Assembly: GCA_021604605.1 (NCBI GenBank)
Contig: BQJH01000222.1
Span: forward strand, 1 to 5,081
Direction: 5' to 3'
Length of the DNA: 5,081 nt
From: Hyphococcus sp.
Lineage (GTDB): Bacteria > Pseudomonadota > Alphaproteobacteria > Caulobacterales > Parvularculaceae
The notes below the pieces were generated by a model that saw only the letters and a list, made by a program, of their open reading frames with translations, was not told the origin of the DNA and did no database searches. Made by a program: the position numbers and the translations under genes. The first letter of the stretch is position 1. Each line of letters opens with the position of its first letter. Below are positions 1 through 5,081 of this stretch, piece by piece.

Positions 1-1
1 G

Positions 2-199
2 GATATTACCATTAACGGTGAAGAAAAGCGCCTTGAAGCCGCGCTTACCCTCGAAGGGCTTTTAAAAACCCTCGATCTGGAGCCTCGCAAAATCGCCATT
101 GAGCGCAACCGGGAGATCGTCCCGAAGTCGCTTTATGGCGAAACCGCGTTGGCCGATGGTGACAAAATTGAGATCGTCCAGTTCGTGGGCGGGGGTTGA
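2..199 (+). CDS. thiS: ThiS, sulfur carrier protein for thiazole synthesis (5' edge cut)
   Basis: ThiS is a small ubiquitin-fold protein. Its C-terminal glycine is adenylated by ThiF and converted to a thiocarboxylate, which gives sulfur to ThiG in the cytoplasm during synthesis of the thiamine thiazole. The reading frame from base 2 gives 65 residues, starting DITINGEEKRLE and ending IEIVQFVGGG before TGA. The di-glycine tail after a hydrophobic strand is the family hallmark, and the beta-grasp pattern is visible: N-terminal strands, a helix around LTLEGLLKTLDL, then RKIAIERNREIVP and a DGDKIEIV strand. The family is usually about 65-67 residues, so almost nothing is missing. Base 1 is G and could be the last base of an ATG, which would make the protein 66 residues, but this cannot be seen. 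thiG starts 3 nt after the stop, so the two are almost certainly co-transcribed. Confidence 0.93.
   Translation, partial: DITINGEEKRLEAALTLEGLLKTLDLEPRKIAIERNREIVPKSLYGETALADGDKIEIVQFVGGG
187..195 (+). promoter_or_regulatory. Probable thiG ribosome binding site inside the thiS tail
   Basis: The G-rich run GGGCGGGGG, which encodes the terminal glycines of ThiS, ends 7 nt before the thiG ATG at 203. It is the only purine-rich stretch at a suitable distance. It is a poor match to AGGAGG, so translational coupling from thiS is likely to contribute. Assigned by position and composition only. Confidence 0.45.
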
Positions 200-202
200 T
201 CC

Positions 203-973
203 ATGAGTGATGTTTTAAAAGTTGCAGGCCGCACGCTTTCGTCCCGCCTGATTATCGGCACCGGGAAATATGAGACCTACGCGCAAAATGCAGAGGCCGC
301 AGAGGCCGCAGGCGCGGAGATGGTCACCGTTGCCGTGCGCCGAGTAAATCTGACGGATAAAGACAAGCCCTTGTTGGTCGATTATCTCGACCCGGAGAAA
401 TATATTTACCTCCCTAATACGGCCGGATGTTTTACCGCCGATGACGCGATCCGCACGTTGCGGCTCGCGCGCGAAGCAGGCGGTTGGGATCTGGTGAAGT
501 TGGAAGTGCTGGCCGACCAGAAGACGCTTTATCCGGATATGGAAGAAACGCTCGCCGCCGCAAAGCTTCTCATTAAGGACGGCTTCGACGTCATGGTCTA
601 TTGCTCCGATGACCCGGTATATGCGCGCAAACTGGAAGATGCCGGCTGTTGCGCGATCATGCCACTCGGCTCGTTGATTGGTTCGGGCCTTGGCGTCATG
701 AACCCGGTCAACATTCGTCTCATTGTTGAACAATCATCCGTGCCCGTTATTGTTGACGCCGGTGTCGGCACTGCGTCCGATGCCGCCGTCGCAATGGAGC
801 TGGGGTGCGACGGTGTCTTGATGAATACGGCCATCGCAGAAGCCAAAGATCCGATCTTAATGGCGAGCGCCATGAAGCACGCCGTCATCGCCGGCCGCGA
901 AGCTTATCTCGCCGGTCGCATGCCGAAAAAACGCTATGCTGATCCGTCAAGCCCGCTGGCGGGGTTGATTTAG
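203..973 (+). CDS. thiG: ThiG, thiazole synthase
   Basis: Complete 256-residue protein, the usual length for the family. ThiG is a cytoplasmic TIM-barrel enzyme that condenses 1-deoxy-D-xylulose 5-phosphate, dehydroglycine (or a glycine-derived imine) and ThiS-borne sulfur into the thiazole phosphate carboxylate used for thiamine. The Schiff-base lysine is Lys99 in DLVKLEVL. Glu101 and Asp185 (in VIVDAGVGT) sit where the acid/base residues of Bacillus ThiG lie: from memory these are K96, E98 and D182, giving a constant offset of three. The phosphate-binding glycine loop GVGTASDA (187-194), the MPLGSLIGSGLG segment (153-164) and LMNTAIA (206-212) are all present. The C-terminus, SSPLAGLI, is typical. 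The ATG lies 3 nt after the thiS stop, and the protein aligns with the family from its first residues, supporting this start. No missing catalytic residue or frameshift is seen. Confidence 0.97.
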   Translation: MSDVLKVAGRTLSSRLIIGTGKYETYAQNAEAAEAAGAEMVTVAVRRVNLTDKDKPLLVDYLDPEKYIYLPNTAGCFTADDAIRTLRLAREAGGWDLVKLEVLADQKTLYPDMEETLAAAKLLIKDGFDVMVYCSDDPVYARKLEDAGCCAIMPLGSLIGSGLGVMNPVNIRLIVEQSSVPVIVDAGVGTASDAAVAMELGCDGVLMNTAIAEAKDPILMASAMKHAVIAGREAYLAGRMPKKRYADPSSPLAGLI

Positions 974-1001
974 GGAGCAGTTACTCAGTCTCGGTTCGTG
1001 A
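974..1001. other. 28-nt convergent junction between thiG and the HEAT gene, no terminator seen
   Basis: The stop codons of thiG (plus strand) and of the minus-strand gene face each other across 28 nt. I find no GC-rich inverted repeat followed by a T run on either strand in this gap. Transcripts may therefore run into each other's 3' ends, or termination may be Rho-dependent. No thiE or other thiamine gene follows thiG on this side. Confidence 0.6.
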
Positions 1002-2765
1002 TCAAGGGCTGTAATCGCAAAGCGCTGGCTCCTGTATTCCATCTGGTGAAAAAGTTATCACTCTACCGTAAAAATTGGCTGCAAAGAGATCACCCTCTAA
1101 ACGTTGAACTATTCGAGAATTACCTGGAAAACGGGCTACTTCCTTTGCGTGCCATGCGCCGTATTCGTTTCGTGTTACCAATACTGCAAACCCGTAATCT
1201 GTTACTATGTGGGAAATGCCGTGTATGGTCAGATACCCATTAGATACAGGAAAAATATACGAGGTATTGTCGGCGACGAGCGTTACTGTATCGCCTTGTT
1301 TTGGGTGCCATTCTAAGCTCCCACCGAATTCTCCATTGTCTGTGGCAATGATCTTTCCATCCGGAAATTCTAATATTGTTTCTGGCGCATAAATAGGCTT
1401 GGTGAACGTAATTTCTCCGCCCCTATAGAGCCAAATTCCTGACTCGCATTCTTGTGAAAAATCAATGAGCGAGTTGTAGTTCCCGAATCTGCCTGCCAGC
1501 GCCACATAAATATTATTCGTAAACTTTTCCGTGAAAGGTTGACGGTTTACCATTATCGTTGACGCTCTTTCGCCGAAACGTTGTAGCTCCCATAGCCAAT
1601 GATTCCTCACAGCTTCTTCAATTTTTCCGACAGAACGTCTGGAGCGAAGATGACCAAGAGCACGAATGGAAGCGTAAACGTGACGCCAGTCAGGTGAGGC
1701 CAAGAAAGACTCGATTTGTGGGATTGCTTCTGCGTATCCAATCAGCCCTAGTGCCTCGATTGCGTAGAGTTGTTCCATCTTGTTTTCAGAATGTAGAAAA
1801 CGGCGAATATGTTCGCCTGCTACATGGCCATTTGCACCGAACTCTGACAGTTGCTGAAGACAGTTACGCGATTTGAAAACATAAGAGTCCCATTTATCTC
1901 CCGTAGGTTGGCATGAGGCCGCGTATTCTTCAGCTATTGAAATATCATGGGTTAAGATAAGAGTGTCGAATGCTTGCCGGGAAATTGTCTGGTCACTGTC
2001 TTGCCGGATCGGTCGAATAAGTTGGGATTTTTCACCTAGGTAGCCTTTCATGGCGCCTAGCCCTCTAAGGGCTGCTATACGTTTGATGGGGGCCGCGCGT
2101 CGATCTGTTGCAACATTTATCCAATCGTCAGCGATTATTGTTGCCTGCGAGCGAAATTCAGCGATCAAATATGTGGCGCCGCGCCAGCCGACATATTTTG
2201 AGTACATTTCATCTCCGGAGCTATTGTAAACTTCTTCCCAGCTTGGCGGTTCAAGGGCCGGGAGAAGATACGCAAGAACTTCGGGGCCGATATGAAATAA
2301 AGCCCAGCCTGTTTGGCTTGAAAACCCAGCTAAAGGCAGGTCTTCAACCAGGGCCTCTATTGCTGCCGGTGATCCAACGTCGCCAAGAGCGTTCGCTATC
2401 CAACCACCGTGTTCAAATTTTAAGGCTTTACGAAGTAGAGGAACATCGCGTTCCAACCAATCATTCCATTCGCTTAAGAGTGCAGACGCGAAGCTCCTCC
2501 ATTTTGGATCTTCGCCACTGGCTCTTTCCAGAAGCGCGTATTTGGCTTCATCGCCAAATCTCGATTGAAGGATGCTTCGTATAGCGCTGATATTGCGATC
2601 AAATGTTCCCTTATACTCGCGAACAGTTGGCTCAAGCGCCGCAAAGCAATCCTGTAGGTTTGCGCATTCTGTTATGAGTTGATCATTATTTTTTGCGTTT
2701 GCCGAAGGCGACATCAGACAACTGAGAAAGAAAAATAAGAGTAATAGTCTCAAAATAGCCCCCAT
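1002..2765 (-). CDS. Secreted HEAT-repeat protein with beta-rich C-terminal region, function unknown
   Basis: Not recognised as a named gene. The ATG at 2765 gives 587 residues. An in-frame TTG at 2804 would add 13 residues, but it lies 3 nt after an in-frame TAA and has no well-spaced ribosome site; neither start has a clear Shine-Dalgarno. From the ATG, residues 1-24 are a Sec signal peptide: one Arg, then LLLLFFFL, and a likely ANA|KN cleavage site. FLSC at 13-16 is not a good lipobox. HEAT/PBS-lyase-like helical pairs are visible at about 121-144 (ANALGDVGSPAAIEALVEDL), 227-241, 335-355 (AIEALGLIGYAEAIPQIESF) and 365-386, implying an alpha-solenoid scaffold for protein contacts. Residues about 442-579 are rich in Gly, aromatics and alternating hydrophobics, as in beta-sandwich or propeller-like folds, with no motif I can name. 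Six cysteines (34, 40, 285, 302, 440, 583) remain after cleavage, consistent with periplasmic disulfides. Sampled GC is about 44%, below its neighbours. No catalytic residues are identified. Confidence 0.85.
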   Translation of the reverse strand: MGAILRLLLLFFFLSCLMSPSANAKNNDQLITECANLQDCFAALEPTVREYKGTFDRNISAIRSILQSRFGDEAKYALLERASGEDPKWRSFASALLSEWNDWLERDVPLLRKALKFEHGGWIANALGDVGSPAAIEALVEDLPLAGFSSQTGWALFHIGPEVLAYLLPALEPPSWEEVYNSSGDEMYSKYVGWRGATYLIAEFRSQATIIADDWINVATDRRAAPIKRIAALRGLGAMKGYLGEKSQLIRPIRQDSDQTISRQAFDTLILTHDISIAEEYAASCQPTGDKWDSYVFKSRNCLQQLSEFGANGHVAGEHIRRFLHSENKMEQLYAIEALGLIGYAEAIPQIESFLASPDWRHVYASIRALGHLRSRRSVGKIEEAVRNHWLWELQRFGERASTIMVNRQPFTEKFTNNIYVALAGRFGNYNSLIDFSQECESGIWLYRGGEITFTKPIYAPETILEFPDGKIIATDNGEFGGSLEWHPKQGDTVTLVADNTSYIFPVSNGYLTIHGISHIVTDYGFAVLVTRNEYGAWHAKEVARFPGNSRIVQRLEGDLFAANFYGRVITFSPDGIQEPALCDYSP

Positions 2766-2870
2766 GGATAAAACAGACAGCTTGATTAAACCCGCCCTTA
2801 CCAAACCTTAACGGCGATTAACCAATTCGTAAATCTTGGCGACGGCCCCGCATGGTAATTTTGCCTATGG

Positions 2871-2892
2871 CCCGCGGGCTTTGATTCGCGGG
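2871..2892 (+). other. GC-rich inverted repeat in the EF-hand gene leader
   Basis: CCCGCG (2871-2876) pairs with CGCGGG (2887-2892) around a 10-nt loop. The first arm also lies within the self-complementary GCCCGCGGGC at 2870-2879, so two alternative foldings, or a dimeric protein site in DNA, are possible. It ends about 19 nt before the ribosome binding site. No T run follows, so it is not an intrinsic terminator. Function unknown. Confidence 0.35.
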
Positions 2893-2911
2893 GAAAAATG
2901 ATCAGGAAGAC

Positions 2912-2915
2912 GAGG
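2912..2915 (+). promoter_or_regulatory. Ribosome binding site of the EF-hand gene
   Basis: GAGG ends 7 nt before the ATG at 2923. It fixes this start and agrees with the signal peptide beginning MKKLTIAL. Confidence 0.75.
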
Positions 2916-2922
2916 TACTCCC

Positions 2923-3276
2923 ATGAAGAAATTGACAATTGCACTTGTTGCGGGCGCTAGCGCTTTTGCCGCTGTTTCAGCAATGGCCGGCCACCATGAA
3001 GGGAACAAAGAAGACCACATGGCGAAAATGGAAGCCAAGCTGGAGGCAAAATTTGCGGAAGTGGACGCCAACGCGGACGGCAATGTTTCCGGTGATGAAT
3101 TCATGGCTTACAAAATGGCTGAAGCGCAAAAAGAATGGGATAGCTGGGCCGCCCATGCGGGTGACGACACCATGGTGTCGCTCGATGAAGCCAAAGCAGC
3201 AATGGCGGCAAAGATGGCTGAAAAACACGCCAAGATGAAAGAACATCACGGCGCAATGGAAGAAAAGAGCGAATAA
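2923..3276 (+). CDS. Small exported EF-hand calcium-binding-type protein with His/Met-rich ends
   Basis: The protein has 117 residues. Residues 1-22 are a clear Sec signal peptide (MKK, a hydrophobic Ala/Val core, cleavage at AMA|GHH), so the mature protein of about 95 residues should be periplasmic or secreted. One canonical EF-hand loop spans residues 48-59, DANADGNVSGDE, with ligand positions 1 (Asp48), 3 (Asn50), 5 (Asp52), 7 (Asn54), 9 (Ser56) and 12 (Glu59) all suitable for calcium. A second loop-like stretch at 78-89 (HAGDDTMVSLDE) keeps positions 5, 9 and 12 but has His at position 1, so it is degenerate. Between and around them are charged, Ala-rich helices. The mature N-terminus (GHHEGNKEDHMAKM) and C-terminus (KHAKMKEHHGAM) are rich in His, Met and Glu. 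Calcium binding is inferred from the loop; a sensor or buffer role and any binding of other metals are unproven. It is a single-gene unit with its own ribosome site and terminator. Confidence 0.9.
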   Translation: MKKLTIALVAGASAFAAVSAMAGHHEGNKEDHMAKMEAKLEAKFAEVDANADGNVSGDEFMAYKMAEAQKEWDSWAAHAGDDTMVSLDEAKAAMAAKMAEKHAKMKEHHGAMEEKSE

Positions 3277-3298
3277 ACTTTTCTTCATTGAAATTAAT

Positions 3299-3333
3299 AA
3301 ACCGGCGTGGAGGGTTCTTCACGCCGGTTTTTT
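3299..3333 (+). terminator. Strong intrinsic terminator after the EF-hand gene
   Basis: An 11-bp perfect stem is formed by AAACCGGCGTG (3299-3309) and CACGCCGGTTT (3320-3330), with a 10-nt loop and six T residues (3328-3333) overlapping the end of the right arm. It starts 22 nt after the EF-hand stop codon and separates that gene from clpB, so clpB needs its own promoter. Confidence 0.95.
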
Positions 3334-3370
3334 CTTGCGCATTTTCAGGCAATTTTTTCAGCTTTGTGCT

Positions 3371-3398
3371 CTTGAGATTAACTGAAATCATCCCATTT
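3371..3398 (+). promoter_or_regulatory. Candidate sigma-32 (RpoH) heat-shock promoter of clpB
   Basis: CTTGAGA (3371-3377) and TCCCATTT (3391-3398) are separated by 13 nt. The known RpoH pattern is about CTTGAAA, 11-16 nt, CCCCATNT, so the -35 differs at one base and the -10 at one base. Transcription would begin near 3405 and leave a leader of about 64 nt. ClpB is a classic RpoH regulon member, and the preceding terminator isolates this unit. Assigned by eye. Confidence 0.75.
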
Positions 3399-3428
3399 AG
3401 AGATTAAGATTGGCGTCGCCGTCAGGGG

Positions 3429-3466
3429 CGCTGGACCGGATAACAGGACGCTCAGAAGAGGTCGCG
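3429..3466 (+). other. Possible stem masking the clpB ribosome binding site
   Basis: In the predicted leader, CGC (3429-3431) and GACC (3434-3437) can pair with GGTC (3460-3463) and GCG (3464-3466). This makes a 7-bp stem with a 2-nt bulge and a 22-nt loop. The 3' arm covers the last two G of the Shine-Dalgarno and most of the spacer before the ATG. Such an arrangement could act as a heat-labile translational switch, but it does not match a named RNA thermometer class and may be chance. Confidence 0.25.
3458..3461 (+). promoter_or_regulatory. Ribosome binding site of clpB
   Basis: GAGG (within AGAGG, 3457-3461) ends 7 nt before the ATG at 3469. It supports the start whose product begins MQFENYTDRA, the usual beginning of ClpB. 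Confidence 0.75.
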
Positions 3467-3468
3467 AA

Positions 3469-5081
3469 ATGCAATTTGAAAACTACACAGACCGCGCCCG
3501 CGGTTTAATACAGGCCGCGCAAACAATTGCGCTGCGAGACAACCATCAACAATTCACACCTGAACATGTATTGAAGGCCCTGCTGGATGATCAGGAGGGT
3601 TTGGCCGCGAACCTTATTCGCGCGGCTGGCGGTAAGCCTGACGTCGCACTGCAACTGACTGACGAGGCGCTCTCAAAGCTGCCCGCTGTCGAAGGCGGCA
3701 ATGGTCAGATTTATATGGCGCCGCCAACGGCTAAGGTTTTTGCGAGCGCCGAAGAAATTGGCAAGAAAGCTGGGGACAAATTCGTCACCGCAGAACGGTT
3801 GTTGATGGCGCTTGCGTTAGAGGCGGGCGCGGGGACATCCGGTATTTTGAAAAAAGCGGGCGTGACGGCGGTTAAGCTCAACGAGGCGATCAACGACATC
3901 CGCAAAGGCCGCACGGCTGACTCAGCCTCCGCAGAACAATCCTATGATGCACTTAAACGCTATGCCCGTGATCTGACGGAAGCGGCTCGCGACGGCAAGC
4001 TTGACCCTGTCATTGGGCGCGATGAAGAAATTCGCCGCACCATGCAGGTGCTTTCCCGCCGTACAAAGAATAACCCGGTTCTCATCGGTGAGCCCGGCGT
4101 TGGTAAAACCGCCATCGCGGAGGGCCTGGCGCTGCGCATTATCAATGGCGATGTGCCCGAAAGCCTGAAAGAGAAAAGTCTCCTCGCGCTTGATATGGGC
4201 TCGTTGATCGCGGGGGCGAAATATCGCGGTGAGTTTGAAGAACGCCTTAAAGCCGTCCTGCAGGAAGTCACTGACGCTGACGGTCAGATCATCTTGTTTA
4301 TTGACGAGATGCACACATTGGTTGGCGCCGGGAAATCTGACGGCGCCATGGATGCGTCCAATCTGTTGAAGCCTGCGCTCGCTCGTGGTGAGCTACACTG
4401 TGTTGGCGCCACGACCCTCGATGAATATCGCAAATATGTTGAGAAAGACGCCGCGCTCGCCCGTCGTTTTCAATCTGTCTTTGTTGATGAGCCAACGGTG
4501 GAAGACACGATCTCGATCCTGCGAGGCCTGAAAGAAAAATACGAATTACACCATGGCGTCAGAATTTCTGACTCGGCGATTGTTTCTGCTGCGACACTCT
4601 CTCATCGTTATATCACGGACCGGTTTTTGCCGGACAAGGCGATCGACCTTGTTGATGAGGCCGCCTCGCGATTGCGTATGGAAGTTGATTCCAAACCGGA
4701 AGAGCTTGATGAGTTGGACCGGCGCATCATTCAAATGAAAATTGAACGCGAAGCGTTGAAAAAAGAAGATGATACAGCTTCTAAAGACCGTCTTACCTCG
4801 CTTGAAAAAGAGCTGAGCGAGCTGGAACAAAAGTCTGCTGAATTGACGGCGTTGTGGCGTGCAGAAAAAGACAGCCTCGCGTCAGCCACTAAGATAAAAG
4901 AGCAACTGGATCAGGCCCGTCATCTTCTGGCGGAAGCCGAACGTCAGGGTGACCTCGCGCGCGCTTCTGAATTGAAATATGGCGAGATCCCGGTTTTTGA
5001 AAAGCAACTGGCCGACGCTGATGCGTTGCAGGATGCCCAGAACGAGGCGAAGTCTCTCGTCAAGGAAGTGGTGGATACGGA
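3469..5081 (+). CDS. clpB: ClpB, ATP-dependent protein disaggregase (3' end outside window)
   Basis: ClpB is a hexameric AAA+ chaperone of the cytoplasm that, with DnaK/DnaJ/GrpE, pulls polypeptides out of aggregates after heat stress. The window holds 537 complete codons plus two bases; the family is about 860 residues, so the end of the middle domain and all of the second AAA+ module lie beyond. Visible parts: the N-terminal Clp repeat domain (about 1-145); the conserved linker KLDPVIGRDEEIRR (177-190); NBD1 with Walker A GEPGVGKT (207-214, Lys213), pore loop AGAKYRGEFEERL (248-260, Tyr252), Walker B ILFIDE (275-280, Glu280), sensor region GATT (313-316) and arginine-finger pair ARRF (331-334). 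The coiled-coil middle domain starts near 408 (SKPEELDELDRRI) and includes RQGDLARASELKYG (492-505). The long middle domain distinguishes ClpB from ClpA and ClpC. It has its own promoter, likely RpoH-dependent. No inactivating change is seen. Confidence 0.97.
   Translation, partial: MQFENYTDRARGLIQAAQTIALRDNHQQFTPEHVLKALLDDQEGLAANLIRAAGGKPDVALQLTDEALSKLPAVEGGNGQIYMAPPTAKVFASAEEIGKKAGDKFVTAERLLMALALEAGAGTSGILKKAGVTAVKLNEAINDIRKGRTADSASAEQSYDALKRYARDLTEAARDGKLDPVIGRDEEIRRTMQVLSRRTKNNPVLIGEPGVGKTAIAEGLALRIINGDVPESLKEKSLLALDMGSLIAGAKYRGEFEERLKAVLQEVTDADGQIILFIDEMHTLVGAGKSDGAMDASNLLKPALARGELHCVGATTLDEYRKYVEKDAALARRFQSVFVDEPTVEDTISILRGLKEKYELHHGVRISDSAIVSAATLSHRYITDRFLPDKAIDLVDEAASRLRMEVDSKPEELDELDRRIIQMKIEREALKKEDDTASKDRLTSLEKELSELEQKSAELTALWRAEKDSLASATKIKEQLDQARHLLAEAERQGDLARASELKYGEIPVFEKQLADADALQDAQNEAKSLVKEVVDT

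Larger units (their letters stand above)
2766..2922. promoter_or_regulatory. Divergent intergenic region with promoters for the HEAT and EF-hand genes
   Basis: This 157-bp region must hold the start signals of both divergent genes. Only weak sigma-70-like candidates are visible. On the plus strand there is TTAACG (2808-2813), a 16-nt spacer and TAAATC (2830-2835). On the minus strand there is TTTACG, a 17-nt spacer and TAAGGT, just upstream of the 2804 TTG. If that minus-strand promoter is real, its transcript would begin at or downstream of the TTG, favouring the ATG at 2765. Neither candidate is convincing. A perfect palindrome GCCCGCGGGC lies at 2870-2879. Confidence 0.4.

Noticed and set aside
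290..307. Tandem 9-bp repeat GCAGAGGCC twice within thiG
   Set aside because: It encodes an Ala/Glu-rich helix segment (AEAAEAAG) normal for this part of ThiG; only two copies, no sign of a mobile or regulatory repeat.
215..733. 172-residue open frame on the minus strand across thiG
   Set aside because: It lies fully antisense to a complete, well-conserved thiG and its translation shows no domain pattern; it is a codon-structure shadow.
998..1243. 81-residue plus-strand open frame after thiG
   Set aside because: It overlaps the C-terminal coding part of the minus-strand HEAT protein, has no ribosome site of note and no recognisable motif.
2108..2584. 158-residue plus-strand open frame
   Set aside because: It is antisense to the N-terminal and HEAT-repeat part of the minus-strand gene, which has a clear signal peptide and repeats; this frame has an Arg/Gln/Leu-rich shadow composition.
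2753..2804. Lipoprotein signal (FLSC) or TTG start for the HEAT protein
   Set aside because: Phe at -3 and Leu at -2 do not fit a lipobox and a good ANA cleavage site follows; the TTG sits 3 nt after a stop codon with AGG only 1 nt away, so the ATG at 2765 is preferred, though not proven.
2977..3288. Minus-strand frame rich in Phe and His over the EF-hand gene
   Set aside because: The composition is what results from reading Lys/Met/Glu-rich codons backwards; the plus-strand gene has a ribosome site, signal peptide, EF-hand loop and terminator.
3451..3460. CTC-AGAA-GAG mini-hairpin over the clpB Shine-Dalgarno
   Set aside because: Only three base pairs, too weak to matter alone; the longer pairing at 3429-3466 is the better candidate.
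3922..4314. 130-residue minus-strand open frame
   Set aside because: It is antisense to clpB NBD1 including the Walker A codons, with no domain of its own.
1..5081. A hidden multi-gene defence, toxin-antitoxin, CRISPR or mobile system
   Set aside because: No direct repeats with spacers, transposase, integrase, attachment sites, nuclease or toxin motifs were seen; all but about 320 bases are covered by five genes, four of them of recognisable families.

Overview
The window reads as ordinary chromosomal sequence from a Gram-negative bacterium, most likely an alphaproteobacterium. The grounds are the protein sequences of ThiG and ClpB, a candidate sigma-32-type heat-shock promoter ahead of clpB, and two proteins with Sec signal peptides. 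The lineage call is inferred from general resemblance and was not tested by a search. Hand counts of sampled 60-base lines give about 58% GC in thiG, 54% in clpB and only about 44% in the large minus-strand gene.

Layout. Bases 2-199 are the end of thiS (sulfur carrier protein), followed 3 nt later by complete thiG (203-973, thiazole synthase). The two form the end of a thiamine thiazole operon. A 28-nt gap with no visible terminator then leads into the 3' end of a convergent minus-strand gene (1002-2765). That gene encodes a secreted protein with HEAT-like repeats and a beta-rich C-terminal half that I cannot assign to a family. A 157-bp divergent intergenic region separates it from a small exported EF-hand protein (2923-3276) with His/Met-rich ends, which is closed by a strong intrinsic terminator (3299-3333). 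After a 135-bp intergenic region with a good sigma-32-like promoter comes clpB (3469 to the window end), the disaggregase, cut off in the middle domain before the second AAA+ module.

How the genes relate. ThiS and ThiG act together: ThiS thiocarboxylate donates sulfur and ThiG closes the thiazole ring. The HEAT protein, the EF-hand protein and ClpB look like three independent transcription units, with no sign of a joint pathway. I found no CRISPR array, tRNA, rRNA, insertion sequence, toxin-antitoxin pair or recognisable defence system. The least explained parts are the AT-richer secreted HEAT-repeat protein, the His/Met-flanked EF-hand protein, and a possible ribosome-site-masking stem in the clpB leader.
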